Assembly: GCF_014168815.1 (NCBI RefSeq)
Contig: NZ_AP021972.1
Span: 1,860,001-1,924,000 of the forward strand
Direction: 5' to 3'
DNA: 64,000 nt
DNA from: Klebsiella sp. WP3-W18-ESBL-02
GTDB lineage: Bacteria > Pseudomonadota > Gammaproteobacteria > Enterobacterales > Enterobacteriaceae
This document shows, one piece after another, positions 29,827 through 39,442 of this stretch. The notes under the pieces are model-generated. The model was given only the letters and a program-made list of their open reading frames with translations, was not told the DNA's origin and did not search any database. Made by a program: the position numbers and the translations under genes. How positions within the stretch are numbered: the first letter of the stretch is position 1; every line of letters begins with the position of its first letter.

Positions 29827-31221
29827 ATGACGACTCTAAAAAAGCGCGAACGAGCTAAAACGAATGCATCGTTAATCTCCATGGTGCAGCGTTTTTCTGA
29901 CATCACCATCATGCTGGGTGGCCTGTGGCTGGTGTGCAAAGCCGTCGCGCTGCCGTTCTTGTACCTGCATCTGCTGATGGCGCTGGTGACGCTGGTCGTT
30001 TTCCAGATGATTGGCGGCATTACCGATTTCTACCGTTCGTGGCGCGGCGTGCGCATGACGACCGAACTGCTGCTGCTGCTGCAAAACTGGACGCTGAGTC
30101 TGGTGTTTGCCGCCGGGCTGCTGGCCTTTAACGATGATTTTAATACCAACTTCGGCATGTGGCTGGCGTGGTACCTGCTGAGCACCATCGGCATGCTGGC
30201 CAGCCGGGTGTTTATTCGCTACGGCGCGGGGGTGCTACGCCACCGTGGCTATAACACCCGCTATGTCGCGGTGGCGGGCGATCTGCCGGAAGGGCAGGCG
30301 CTGCTGGAGAGCTTCCGCAATCAGCCGTGGCTGGGCTACGAGGTGATTGGCAGCTATTACGATGCGAAGCCGGGCGGCGTGAATGCCGACTGGATGGGCA
30401 ACCTGGCGCAGCTGCGCGACGACGCGCGTAGCGGCAAAATCCACAACGTTTATATCTCGATGGCGATGCAGGAAGAGTGCCAGATTAAGCATCTGGTGCG
30501 CGATCTGGCCGATACCACCTGCTCAGTGCTGCTGATCCCCGACGTCTTCACCTTCAACATTCTGCATTCACGGGTTGAGGTGGTGAACGGTATTCCGCTG
30601 GTACCGCTGTACGACACGCCGCTGTCCGGCGTGAACCGCCTCATCAAGCGGCTGGAGGATATTGTCCTGGCGCTGTGCATTCTGCTGCTGATTTCGCCCG
30701 CGCTGGCCTGCATTGCGCTGGCGGTGAAGCTGAGCTCGCCGGGGCCGATTATCTTCCGCCAGACTCGCTACGGCATGGACGGTAAGCCCATCAAAGTGTG
30801 GAAGTTTCGCTCCATGCGGGTGATGGAGAACGACAAGGTGGTTAAGCAGGCGACGCAAAACGACCCGCGCGTGACCCGCGTAGGCAACTTCCTGCGCCGT
30901 ACTTCGCTGGATGAACTGCCGCAGTTTATCAACGTACTCACCGGCGGTATGTCCATCGTTGGCCCACGCCCACACGCGGTGGCGCATAACGAGCAGTACC
31001 GTCAGCTGATTGAAGGCTACATGCTGCGCCACAAAGTGAAGCCCGGCATTACCGGTTGGGCGCAGATCAACGGCTGGCGCGGGGAAACCGATACCCTGGA
31101 AAAAATGGAAAAACGGGTGGAGTTCGACCTTGAATACATCCGCGAGTGGAGCCTGTGGCTCGATATCAGGATTGTTTTCCTGACGGTGTTTAAAGGCTTT
31201 GTCAACAAAGCTGCCTATTGA
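29827..31221 (+). CDS. wcaJ: Undecaprenyl-phosphate glucose phosphotransferase WcaJ
   Basis: Initiates colanic acid synthesis by moving glucose-1-phosphate from UDP-glucose to undecaprenyl phosphate. 464 aa as in E. coli. Four N-terminal helices (about 30-140) and a CoA-binding-like domain precede a re-entrant helix near 280-300. The C-terminal catalytic domain of the polyprenyl-phosphate hexose-1-phosphate transferase family carries KFRSMRV, RRTSLDELPQF and SIVGPRPH. Downstream of the palindromic repeat. Confidence 0.97.
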   Translation: MTTLKKRERAKTNASLISMVQRFSDITIMLGGLWLVCKAVALPFLYLHLLMALVTLVVFQMIGGITDFYRSWRGVRMTTELLLLLQNWTLSLVFAAGLLAFNDDFNTNFGMWLAWYLLSTIGMLASRVFIRYGAGVLRHRGYNTRYVAVAGDLPEGQALLESFRNQPWLGYEVIGSYYDAKPGGVNADWMGNLAQLRDDARSGKIHNVYISMAMQEECQIKHLVRDLADTTCSVLLIPDVFTFNILHSRVEVVNGIPLVPLYDTPLSGVNRLIKRLEDIVLALCILLLISPALACIALAVKLSSPGPIIFRQTRYGMDGKPIKVWKFRSMRVMENDKVVKQATQNDPRVTRVGNFLRRTSLDELPQFINVLTGGMSIVGPRPHAVAHNEQYRQLIEGYMLRHKVKPGITGWAQINGWRGETDTLEKMEKRVEFDLEYIREWSLWLDIRIVFLTVFKGFVNKAAY

Positions 31222-31230
31222 GGACGTGAC

Positions 31231-32712
31231 ATGAGCCTGAGACAGAAAACCCTCAACGGCGCGAAGTGGTCGGCGATGGCGACGGTGGTGATTATTGGCC
31301 TGGGGCTGGCGCAGATGACCGTGCTGGCACGCTTGTTCGATGGCCACCAGTTTGGCCTGCTGACCGTGTCGCTGGTGATTATCGCGCTGGCGGACACGCT
31401 GTCGGATTTTGGCATTGCCAACTCGATTATTCAGCGCAAGGAAATCAGTCAGCTTGAGTTGACGACGCTCTACTGGCTGAACGTGGGGCTGGGGATTGTT
31501 GTGTTTGTGGCAGTATTTCTGTTAAGCGATACCATCGCCCGCCTGCTGCATAACCCGGACCTGGCACCGTTGATTAAGACGCTGTCGCTGGCGTTTGTGG
31601 TGATCCCCCACGGGCAGCAGTTCCGCGCGTTGATGCAAAAAGAGCTGGAGTTCAACAAAATTGGCTCCATTGAGACGGCGGCGGTGCTGTCTGGCTTTAC
31701 CTTTACGGTCGTTAGCGCCTGTTTCTGGCCGCTGGCGATGACGGCGATCCTGGGTTACCTGGTGAACAGCGCCGTACGTACACTGCTGTTTGGCTATTTT
31801 GGCCGCAAAATCTACCGCCCGGGCCTGCATTTTTCGCTGGCCTCGGTGATGCCGAACCTGCGTTTTGGCGCGTGGCTGACGGCTGACAGCATCATCAACT
31901 ACGTCAACACTAACCTTTCGACGTTGACCCTGGCGCGTATTCTTGGCGCCAGCGTCGCGGGGGGCTATAACCTGGCGTACAACGTGGCGGTGGTGCCGCC
32001 GATGAAGCTCAATCCGATCATCACCCGCGTGCTGTTCCCGGCATTTGCCAAGATTCAGGACGATACCGATAAGCTGCGGGTGAACTTCTACAAGCTGCTG
32101 TCGGTGGTGGGGATTATCAACTTCCCGGCGCTGCTGGGGCTGATGGTGGTCAGCAATAACTTTGTGCCGCTGGCGTTTGGTGAGAAATGGGCGCACATCG
32201 TGCCCATCCTTCAACTGCTGTGCATAGTGGGGCTGCTGCGCTCGGTGGGGAATCCTATTGGTTCGCTGTTGATGGCAAAAGCGCGGGTAGACATCAGCTT
32301 TAAATTCAACATCTTCAAAACCTTCCTGTTTATTCCCGCGGTGATTATCGGCGGCCAGCTTGGCGGCGCCATGGGGGTGACGCTCGGCTTCCTGCTGGTA
32401 CAAATCATCAATACCATCCTCAGCTACTTCGTGATGATTAAACCGGTGCTGGGGCCGGGATACCGGGATTACCTGCTGAGCCTGTGGCTACCGTTCCGCC
32501 TCTCTTTGCCAACGCTGATAACCAGCTATGCGGTGGGCCGGGGGCTTGAGGGCAGCGTTTCGCTTTCGGCGCTGCTGGCCTTACAGGTGCTGGCGGGCGT
32601 GGCGAGCTTCGTGCTGGTCATCATGCTGTCGCGTGACAGCTTGTTGCTTGAACTTAAAAGACCGCTCTGTCGGAGCGGAAAACTGAAAACGTTATTACGC
32701 GTTCCTGATTGA
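31231..32712 (+). CDS. wzxC: Colanic acid repeat-unit flippase WzxC
   Basis: MOP-superfamily exporter that flips the lipid-linked colanic acid unit across the inner membrane. 493 aa against 492; about 12-14 hydrophobic helices starting right after MSLRQKTLNGAKWSAMATVV. ATG lies nine bases after wcaJ with GAGGA upstream. Not a candidate for the O antigen, which has its own ABC exporter. Confidence 0.96.
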   Translation: MSLRQKTLNGAKWSAMATVVIIGLGLAQMTVLARLFDGHQFGLLTVSLVIIALADTLSDFGIANSIIQRKEISQLELTTLYWLNVGLGIVVFVAVFLLSDTIARLLHNPDLAPLIKTLSLAFVVIPHGQQFRALMQKELEFNKIGSIETAAVLSGFTFTVVSACFWPLAMTAILGYLVNSAVRTLLFGYFGRKIYRPGLHFSLASVMPNLRFGAWLTADSIINYVNTNLSTLTLARILGASVAGGYNLAYNVAVVPPMKLNPIITRVLFPAFAKIQDDTDKLRVNFYKLLSVVGIINFPALLGLMVVSNNFVPLAFGEKWAHIVPILQLLCIVGLLRSVGNPIGSLLMAKARVDISFKFNIFKTFLFIPAVIIGGQLGGAMGVTLGFLLVQIINTILSYFVMIKPVLGPGYRDYLLSLWLPFRLSLPTLITSYAVGRGLEGSVSLSALLALQVLAGVASFVLVIMLSRDSLLLELKRPLCRSGKLKTLLRVPD

Positions 32713-32742
32713 TTTGCTTGAACCCCTTTTGATGAGGCCATG

Positions 32743-34023
32743 ATGAAATTACTTATTTTGGGAAACCACACCTGCGGCAACCGTGGCGATAGCGCCATTA
32801 TGCGTGGCCTGCTTGACGCCATACTTCGCCAGCAACCGGACGTGGAGATGGACGTGATGAGCCGTTTCCCGATCAGTTCCTCCTGGCTGCAAGGGCGTGA
32901 GATTATCGCTGACCCGCTGTATCAGCTGAGCCAGAAGCAGCAGGCGGTGGGGGGCATGAGCGGACGGGTGAAGAAGGTGCTGCGCCGTCGTTTCCAGCAC
33001 AAGATCCTGCTGGCGAAGGTGACAGGTGAAGGTAAGCTGCGCAATTTTGAGATTGCCCCGGAGTTCCATGAGTTTGTGCGTTTCCTTGACAACTATGACG
33101 CCATTATCCAGGTGGGCGGGTCGAACTATGTCGACCTCTACGGGCTGACCCACTTTGAGTACCCGCTGTGCGCGTTTATGGCAAACAAACCCATCTATAT
33201 GATTGGCCACAGCGTCGGCCCTTTCCAGAATCCGGACTTTAACCAACTGGCGAACTATGTTTTTGGCCGCACCAATGCGCTGATCCTGCGTGAGACGGTA
33301 AGCCGGGAGCTGATGGCTAAAGCACAGATTGATACCCGCAAAGTGGAGCAGGGCGTAGACACCGCCTGGCTGGTGGAACATCGCAATGACAGCTTTACGC
33401 CAGACTATGCGGTGCAGCACTGGCTGAACCTGACCGCTCAGCGTAAAACCGTGGCGATTACCCTGCGCGAACTTGAGCCATTTGATAAGCGTCTGGGCAC
33501 CACCCAACAGGCCTATGAGAAAGCGTTCGCCGAGGTGGTAAACCGGATAATCGCCGATGGCTATCAGGTGCTGGCGCTCTCGACCTGTACCAGTATCGAC
33601 CGCTACAACCGCGATGATCGCATGGTTGCATTGCGTATGGCGCAGTACGTGAACAACCGTGAGCACTTCCATATTGCGATGGATGAACTGAACGATGTGG
33701 AAATCGGCAAGATCCTGGCTTCCTGCGAACTGACCATCGGTACCCGTCTGCATTCGGCGATTATTTCGATGAACTTTGGCACGCCGGCGATTGCGATTAA
33801 CTACGAGCACAAATCCGCCGGGATTATGCAGCAGCTAGGCATGCCGGAGATGGCTATTGATATTCGTCATCTGCTGGATGGATCCATGCAGGGCGTGGTG
33901 GCTGACATGCTGAACCAGCTTCCGGCGCTGGGCGAGAAAGTTACTGCGGCGGTGGAAGGCGAGCGGCAGAAAGGCTTTGCGATGATTGAGTCCGTGCTCA
34001 ACCGTATCCGGGAGGGCCGATGA
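32743..34023 (+). CDS. wcaK: Colanic acid pyruvyltransferase WcaK
   Basis: Polysaccharide pyruvyl transferase family (CsaB-like), thought to place the terminal pyruvate ketal on colanic acid. 426 aa from ATG 32743; GAGG spacing favours this over the ATG at 32740. N-terminal LLILGNHTCGNRGDSAIMRG, the central AIIQVGGSNYVDLYG and the C-terminal TIGTRLHSAIISMNFGTPAIAINYEHK are typical of the family. It overlaps wcaL by four bases. Confidence 0.95.
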   Translation: MKLLILGNHTCGNRGDSAIMRGLLDAILRQQPDVEMDVMSRFPISSSWLQGREIIADPLYQLSQKQQAVGGMSGRVKKVLRRRFQHKILLAKVTGEGKLRNFEIAPEFHEFVRFLDNYDAIIQVGGSNYVDLYGLTHFEYPLCAFMANKPIYMIGHSVGPFQNPDFNQLANYVFGRTNALILRETVSRELMAKAQIDTRKVEQGVDTAWLVEHRNDSFTPDYAVQHWLNLTAQRKTVAITLRELEPFDKRLGTTQQAYEKAFAEVVNRIIADGYQVLALSTCTSIDRYNRDDRMVALRMAQYVNNREHFHIAMDELNDVEIGKILASCELTIGTRLHSAIISMNFGTPAIAINYEHKSAGIMQQLGMPEMAIDIRHLLDGSMQGVVADMLNQLPALGEKVTAAVEGERQKGFAMIESVLNRIREGR

Positions 34024-35243
34024 AAGTCAGCTTCTTCCTGCTGAAATTCCCCCTCTCGTCAGAGACGTTTGTCTTAAACCAGATCGTGGCTTTTATTGAG
34101 ATGGGCTATGAGGTGGAGATCGTCGCCTTGCAAAAAGGCGACCTGAATAATACGCATGCTGCCTACACCCAGTATCGGCTGGCGGACAAAGTCCGCTGGC
34201 TACAGGATGAGCCGCCGACGGCGCGCGAGAAACTGTGTTACCGGGCGTGCGGCACTCTGCGAGGGCTGCATCGCCCTGCCGTATGGCGGGCGTTAAATGT
34301 GCGTCGGTATGGGCAGGAAGCGCGCAATCTGATTCTTTCTTCTATATGTAGCCGCACGCCGCAGCCGTATATCGCCGATGTGTTTATCGCACATTTTGGT
34401 CCTGCGGGCGTCACGGCGGCGAAGCTACGTGAACTGGGCGTCATTCGCGGCAAGATCGCTACCGTGTTTCACGGCATTGATATTTCGAGCCGTGAGGTTT
34501 TAAACCATTACGCCGGCGAGTATCAGCAGCTGTTTCGCCGCGGCGACATGATGCTGCCCATCAGCCAGCTGTGGGCGGAGCGCCTGCGGGCGATGGGCTG
34601 CCCGGAGGAGAAAATCAGCGTTTCGCGGATGGGCGTCAATATGGATCGCTTTTCGCTAAGGCCGCTGAAAGCACCGGATGAGCGCCTGCAGATTATCTCT
34701 GTCGCCCGCTTAACCGAGAAAAAGGGGCTGCACGTGGCGATTGAAGCCTGCCGCCAGCTTAAAGCGCGGGGCGTGAATTTTCGCTACTGCATTCTGGGCA
34801 TCGGGCCGTGGGAGCGGCGTCTGCGCACTTTAATCGAGCAGTACCAGCTGGAAGACCGGGTTGAGATGCCCGGGTTCAAGCCAAGCCATGAGGTTAAAGC
34901 GATGCTGGATGCCGCGGATGTCTTTCTGCTGCCTTCGGTGACCGGTGCTGACGGCGACATGGAGGGTATTCCGGTGGCACTGATGGAGGCAATGGCGGTG
35001 GGCATCCCGGTGTTGTCGACTGAACACAGCGGTATCCCGGAGCTGATTGATTCCGGCCATTCCGGCTGGCTGGTGGCGGAGAATGATGCGCAGGCGCTGG
35101 CCGATAAACTGCAGGCGTTAGGGCATATGGATACCCATAGCCTTCAGCCGGTGCTGACGCGCGCGCGGGCTAAAGTGGAAACTGAATTTAACCAGCAGGT
35201 TATCAACCGGCAGCTTGCCAGCCTGCTGCATACGCTTTGTTGA
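34020..35243 (+). CDS. wcaL: Colanic acid glycosyltransferase WcaL
   Basis: GT4 retaining transferase, likely galactosyltransferase of the colanic acid unit. 407 aa. GT-B fold with GPAGVTAAKLRELG near 125, the domain-2 start IISVARLTEKKGLHVAIEA (about 224-242) and the donor motif DGDMEGIPVALMEAMAVGIPVLST near 314-337. Coupled to wcaK by ATGA overlap. Confidence 0.95.
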   Translation: MKVSFFLLKFPLSSETFVLNQIVAFIEMGYEVEIVALQKGDLNNTHAAYTQYRLADKVRWLQDEPPTAREKLCYRACGTLRGLHRPAVWRALNVRRYGQEARNLILSSICSRTPQPYIADVFIAHFGPAGVTAAKLRELGVIRGKIATVFHGIDISSREVLNHYAGEYQQLFRRGDMMLPISQLWAERLRAMGCPEEKISVSRMGVNMDRFSLRPLKAPDERLQIISVARLTEKKGLHVAIEACRQLKARGVNFRYCILGIGPWERRLRTLIEQYQLEDRVEMPGFKPSHEVKAMLDAADVFLLPSVTGADGDMEGIPVALMEAMAVGIPVLSTEHSGIPELIDSGHSGWLVAENDAQALADKLQALGHMDTHSLQPVLTRARAKVETEFNQQVINRQLASLLHTLC

Positions 35244-35252
35244 GGAGGGGCG

Positions 35253-36650
35253 ATGCATACCTTAACCCGACGTTATTTTTTGACCGCAGGCGCAACGCTT
35301 GCCGCAGCGCTGCCGGTGCTCTCGGGGAAGAGCGCCCGGGCGGCTGAGAAGCGCACTACGGCGGATATTCGCGACTTTGTGCATGACGGTGACTGGATCC
35401 GCGCGTTTAACGCGGCTTTCAGCGCCGCCGATATCGTCAGCGTTCCTTCAGAGGTTGTCTGCGATAACATTAATACGGCGATAACTTTGCCGCCGGGGAA
35501 GACGCTGGCCATTGCCGGCGCGCTGAAGGGCAATGGGCGAGGGCGCTTTATCCTGCAAAAAGGCTGCCAGGTGATCGGCAGCGGCGAGGCGAGTCTTTAT
35601 AACATCACGCTGGATATCCGCGGCGGCGATTGCACCGTTGCCGGGCTTACGATGAGCGGCTATGGGCCGGTAGCGCAGATTTTTATTGGCGGCAAAGAGA
35701 AAAACACGCTGCGCAACCTGACGCTCACCAGCCTGACCATCACGCGGGCTAATTACGGCATCCTGCGCCAGGGCTACCATAACCAGTGGCTGGATGTGAA
35801 CATCACCCATTGCCGCTTTAGCTACTTACAGGGCGATGCCATTGAGTGGAATGTGGCGATCAACGACCGCAATATCCTCATTTCCGATCACGTGATTGAC
35901 CATATCGACTGTACCAACGGCAAGGTGAACTGGGGTATTGGCATTGGTCTTGCTGGCAGCACCTACGACAACGGCTATCCGGAAGAGCAGGCGGTGAAGA
36001 ACTTTGTCGTCGCCAACATCACCGGCAGCCACTGTCGCCAGCTGATACACGTCGAAAACGGTAAGCATTTTATTATTCGCAACGTGAAGGCCAGCAATAT
36101 TACGCCAGACTTCAGTAAGCAGGCGGGAATAGATAACGCCACGGTGGCGATCTATGGATGTGATAATTTCGTTATTGATGGTGTTGATATGGTTAATAGC
36201 GCGGGAATGCTAATTGGCTATGGTGTTATCAAAGGTAACTATTTGTCGATACCACAAAACTTCCGCTTGAATAATATACAGCTGGACAACAGTCTGCTGG
36301 CTAACAACCTGCGGGGCATACAAATCTCTTCAGGCAATAACCCCTCGTTCGTCTCTCTCACCAATCTGACCATGAAACGCGCGTCGCTGGAGATTCACAA
36401 CAAACCTCAGCATATTTTCCTGCGTAATATCAATGTGATGCAGGACTCAAAGCGCGGGCCGGCGCTGAGGCTCAACTTTGACTTACGTCAGGATGTGCGA
36501 GGGAAATTTATGGCGAAGCAGGATACGCTGCTGTCACTGGCCCACATCAATGCCGTTAACGAGAAGGGGCAGCCGTCGGCGGATATAGACCTTATCGACC
36601 AGCATGTTGTCAACACCGAGCGGCTGAATTTCGCACTGCCGCGCCGTTGA
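35253..36650 (+). CDS. wcaM: Colanic acid protein WcaM, Tat-type signal and beta-helix
   Basis: Last gene of the operon; function not established. 465 aa. The N-terminus [19 protein letters not shown] carries a twin-arginine motif (T-R-R-Y-F-L) and a hydrophobic stretch ending in SARAA, so export to the periplasm by the Tat system is predicted. The body is a right-handed parallel beta-helix of the pectate-lyase/polysaccharide-lyase-like type with many short N-rich repeats ([33 protein letters not shown] is one region, about 250-283). A role in trimming or modifying the polymer is plausible, not shown. Confidence 0.9.
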   Translation: MHTLTRRYFLTAGATLAAALPVLSGKSARAAEKRTTADIRDFVHDGDWIRAFNAAFSAADIVSVPSEVVCDNINTAITLPPGKTLAIAGALKGNGRGRFILQKGCQVIGSGEASLYNITLDIRGGDCTVAGLTMSGYGPVAQIFIGGKEKNTLRNLTLTSLTITRANYGILRQGYHNQWLDVNITHCRFSYLQGDAIEWNVAINDRNILISDHVIDHIDCTNGKVNWGIGIGLAGSTYDNGYPEEQAVKNFVVANITGSHCRQLIHVENGKHFIIRNVKASNITPDFSKQAGIDNATVAIYGCDNFVIDGVDMVNSAGMLIGYGVIKGNYLSIPQNFRLNNIQLDNSLLANNLRGIQISSGNNPSFVSLTNLTMKRASLEIHNKPQHIFLRNINVMQDSKRGPALRLNFDLRQDVRGKFMAKQDTLLSLAHINAVNEKGQPSADIDLIDQHVVNTERLNFALPRR

Positions 36651-36729
36651 ACGCCTTAATCCACTGAATTCTCAGATTACATCCAGGGATCTTCCCTACC
36701 CAAATCAGTACTATGACAAAACAGAGTGG

Positions 36730-36754
36730 ATTAAACATGTTTAATCGCTATAAT
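36730..36754 (+). promoter_or_regulatory. galF promoter region with perfect 16-bp palindrome
   Basis: TATAAT at 36749-36754 lies 30 bases before the galF ATG. Immediately upstream is the perfect palindrome ATTAAACATGTTTAAT (36730-36745), which would overlap the -35/spacer region and could be an operator for a dimeric regulator. No matching regulator is known to me. Confidence 0.45.
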
Positions 36755-36783
36755 TCATCAACCGAATATAGGTGGACAAGATA

Positions 36784-37677
36784 ATGGTTAATTTGAAAGC
36801 AGTCATTCCGGTAGCGGGATTGGGTATGAATATGCTACCCGCCACGAAGGCCATCCCTAAAGAGATGCTGCCGATTGTCGATAAACCGATGATACAGTAC
36901 ATCGTCGACGAAGTGGTTGCTGCAGGGATCAAAGAAATCGTTCTGGTCACACATGCATCGAAAAACTCGGTGGAAAACCACTTCGACACCTCGTATGAAC
37001 TGGAAGCCCTGCTCGAGCAGCGCGTTAAGCGCCAGCTGCTGGCTGAAGTTCAGTCTATCTGTCCTCCTGGCGTGACTATTATGAACGTACGTCAGGCACA
37101 GCCGCTGGGCCTGGGCCACTCGATCCTCTGTGCGCACCCGATTGTCGGGGACAATCCGTTTGTGGTTGTGCTGCCGGATATTGTGCTGGATAGCGCGAGC
37201 GCAGATCCGCTTCGCTATAACCTCGCCGCGATGGTCGCGCGTTTTAACGAGACCGGGCGTAGCCAGGTGCTGGCAAAACGCATGCCGGGCGATCTCTCTG
37301 AGTATTCTGTGATCAAAACGAAAGATCCGCTGGAGTCAGAGGGTAAAGTTAGCCGTATCGTTGATTTTATTGAAAAACCCGATCAGCCGCAGGAGCTGGA
37401 CTCTGATCTGATGGCCGTGGGCCGCTATGTGCTGTCTGCCGATATCTGGCCGGAGCTGGCGAAGACCGTTCCGGGGGCGTGGGGCCGTATTCAACTGACG
37501 GACGCTATCGCCGAGCTGGCGAAGAAACAGTCTGTTGATGCCATGCTGATGACGGGCGAGAGCTACGACTGCGGCAAGAAGATGGGGTATATGCAGGCGT
37601 TTGTGCAGTATGGGCTGCGGAATTTGAAGGAAGGGGCGAAGTTCAGGAAGTCGATTGAGGCTTTACTCGTGAAATAA
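36784..37677 (+). CDS. galF: GalF, UTP-glucose-1-phosphate uridylyltransferase homolog
   Basis: GalU paralog that marks the left border of enterobacterial O/K loci and modulates UDP-glucose levels. 297 aa, full length. The signature reads [21 protein letters not shown], with Met-Asn-Met where active GalU has Thr-Arg-Met, as usual for GalF. ATG 36784 matches the E. coli start (M-V-N-L-K). Confidence 0.97.
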   Translation: MVNLKAVIPVAGLGMNMLPATKAIPKEMLPIVDKPMIQYIVDEVVAAGIKEIVLVTHASKNSVENHFDTSYELEALLEQRVKRQLLAEVQSICPPGVTIMNVRQAQPLGLGHSILCAHPIVGDNPFVVVLPDIVLDSASADPLRYNLAAMVARFNETGRSQVLAKRMPGDLSEYSVIKTKDPLESEGKVSRIVDFIEKPDQPQELDSDLMAVGRYVLSADIWPELAKTVPGAWGRIQLTDAIAELAKKQSVDAMLMTGESYDCGKKMGYMQAFVQYGLRNLKEGAKFRKSIEALLVK

Positions 37678-38004
37678 GATGCCTCGAAGGTAAAATTAGC
37701 TGCGAATAAAAATAACGGTGGTGGACATTCTTAGCCAGATTCTAATTAGCAAGGGATGTAACTGCCGTTTTTAATTAGTAACAAGCAAATCATGTTAGTT
37801 TGTCATTTAATGACGTAAGTTGACGACATTTCATACAAAATCAGATGACAATCAACGACGTATTTTAGCTTAGTGATAAAATCGTCAGAGTTACAATACA
37901 TTTCAAAAATTCTAGTGTTCTGGTAGCTGTTGAGCCAGGGGCGGTAGCGTGCCCATTTCTCGTGAGCTGCAGTTCAGATAGCTGTGAAATATTAAGGAAT
38001 TAAA
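37678..38004 (+). promoter_or_regulatory. O-antigen operon leader with near-consensus JUMPStart/ops
   Basis: A 327-base AT-rich region with no gene. JUMPStart lies at 37913-37952 and differs from the consensus, as I remember it, at only a few positions (TAGTGTTC for CAGTGCTC; GTTGAGCC for GTTAAGCC). The ops core GGCGGTAGCGTG is at 37940-37951, 53 bases before manC2. A possible -10 (TACAAT, 37892-37897) precedes it without a good -35. RfaH control of the O-antigen operon is expected. Confidence 0.88.
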
Positions 38005-39420
38005 ATGTTACTTCCAGTGATTATGGCCGGTGGTACCGGTAGTCGTTTGTGGCCGATGTCACGAGAGCTGTACCCGAAGCAGTTTCTGCGCTTGTACGGA
38101 AAACAATCAATGCTTCAGGAAACGGTACTCCGCCTGGACGATGTTGATGCCCTGGAACCTGTGGTTATCTGTAACGAAGAACACCGTTTTCTGGTGGCAG
38201 AGCAGTTACGACAACTCAATAAGTTATCGCAGAATATCATCTTAGAACCTGTGGGTAGAAATACAGCACCGGCAATCGCATTAGCCGCGTTGAATGCAAT
38301 TACGACAAATGAGGATCCAATACTCCTGGTTTTAGCTGCCGATCACATCATTAATAATAAAGCAGCGTTTCATCAGGCGGTTGAATCAGCATTAACATTC
38401 GCTAATCGTGGACAACTAGTGACGTTTGGTATTGTACCGACTGGCGCTGAAACCGGTTATGGATACATCCAGCGTGGCCAGCAAGAAGTCATTAATAATG
38501 ATGTAGCGTACCAGGTTAGTCGTTTTGTTGAAAAACCCAATAAAGAAACCGCTGAAGAATACGTTGCCTCAGGGGAATATTATTGGAACAGTGGTATGTT
38601 TATGTTCCGCGCCAAACGCTATCTCGAAGAACTAGAGAAATTCCGCCCTGACATTCTTAATGCTTGCAAAGCGGCAATTAAGAAAGGAAAGGATGGCGAT
38701 GAGTTTATCAAAATTGATAAAGAGCTTTTTATTGCGTGCCCTGATGATTCGATCGATTACGCCGTAATGGAAAAAACGACCGATGCAGTTGTTGTCGGTT
38801 TGGATGCTGAATGGAGTGATGTTGGTTCCTGGTCCGCACTTTGGGAAGTGAGTCCTAAGGATAGTAAGGGAAATGTACTTACAGGTGACACATATCTTCA
38901 TAATGCGAATAACTGCTACATCAATACTGATGAAAAACTCGTTGCAGCTGTAGGTGTAGATAATCTGGTTATCATAAATACAAAAGATGCAGTGTTAGTT
39001 GTAGATAAAAATCAGGTTCAGGATGTTAAAAAAGTTGTTGAGTATTTAAAAGCGAATTGCCGTAGTGAATATAAACGCCACCGTGAAATTTATCGCCCAT
39101 GGGGACGGTGCGATGTCGTTGTTCAGACCGAGCGTTTTAATGTAAACCGAATTACGGTCAAACCCGGTGCGGCTTTTTCGATGCAAATGCACCACCATCG
39201 TACTGAACACTGGGTCGTATTATCCGGGACCGGTGAAGTTACAATTAAAGACCAAAAATTCTTGTTAACTGAAAACCAGTCCACCTTTATTCCTATTGGG
39301 GCACACCATCGTCTCGAGAATCCAGGCAAAATACCATTAGAATTACTCGAAATTCAGTCCGGTTCTTATTTGGGCGATGATGACATTATTCGTATTAAAG
39401 ACCAATATGGTCGTTGCTAA
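38005..39420 (+). CDS. manC: Mannose-1-phosphate guanylyltransferase ManC (O-antigen copy)
   Basis: GDP-mannose synthesis for the O antigen. 471 aa. Signature [24 protein letters not shown] at the N-terminus and a C-terminal cupin with [26 protein letters not shown] lies six bases before the ATG. It is clearly a separate lineage from the colanic acid manC at 26797, with many substitutions and a shorter tail. First gene of the O-antigen operon, 13 bp downstream of which manB2 begins after a short gap. Confidence 0.96.
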   Translation: MLLPVIMAGGTGSRLWPMSRELYPKQFLRLYGKQSMLQETVLRLDDVDALEPVVICNEEHRFLVAEQLRQLNKLSQNIILEPVGRNTAPAIALAALNAITTNEDPILLVLAADHIINNKAAFHQAVESALTFANRGQLVTFGIVPTGAETGYGYIQRGQQEVINNDVAYQVSRFVEKPNKETAEEYVASGEYYWNSGMFMFRAKRYLEELEKFRPDILNACKAAIKKGKDGDEFIKIDKELFIACPDDSIDYAVMEKTTDAVVVGLDAEWSDVGSWSALWEVSPKDSKGNVLTGDTYLHNANNCYINTDEKLVAAVGVDNLVIINTKDAVLVVDKNQVQDVKKVVEYLKANCRSEYKRHREIYRPWGRCDVVVQTERFNVNRITVKPGAAFSMQMHHHRTEHWVVLSGTGEVTIKDQKFLLTENQSTFIPIGAHHRLENPGKIPLELLEIQSGSYLGDDDIIRIKDQYGRC

Positions 39421-39442
39421 TATTTTAAGGTAATTGAGGTTT

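Noticed and set aside
32749..33810. 353-codon minus-strand frame opposite wcaK
   Set aside because: Antisense shadow of the pyruvyltransferase gene with no motif support.
37820..37840. TTGACG with TACAAA as the O-antigen promoter
   Set aside because: The two boxes are only eight bases apart, so they cannot form one sigma70 promoter.
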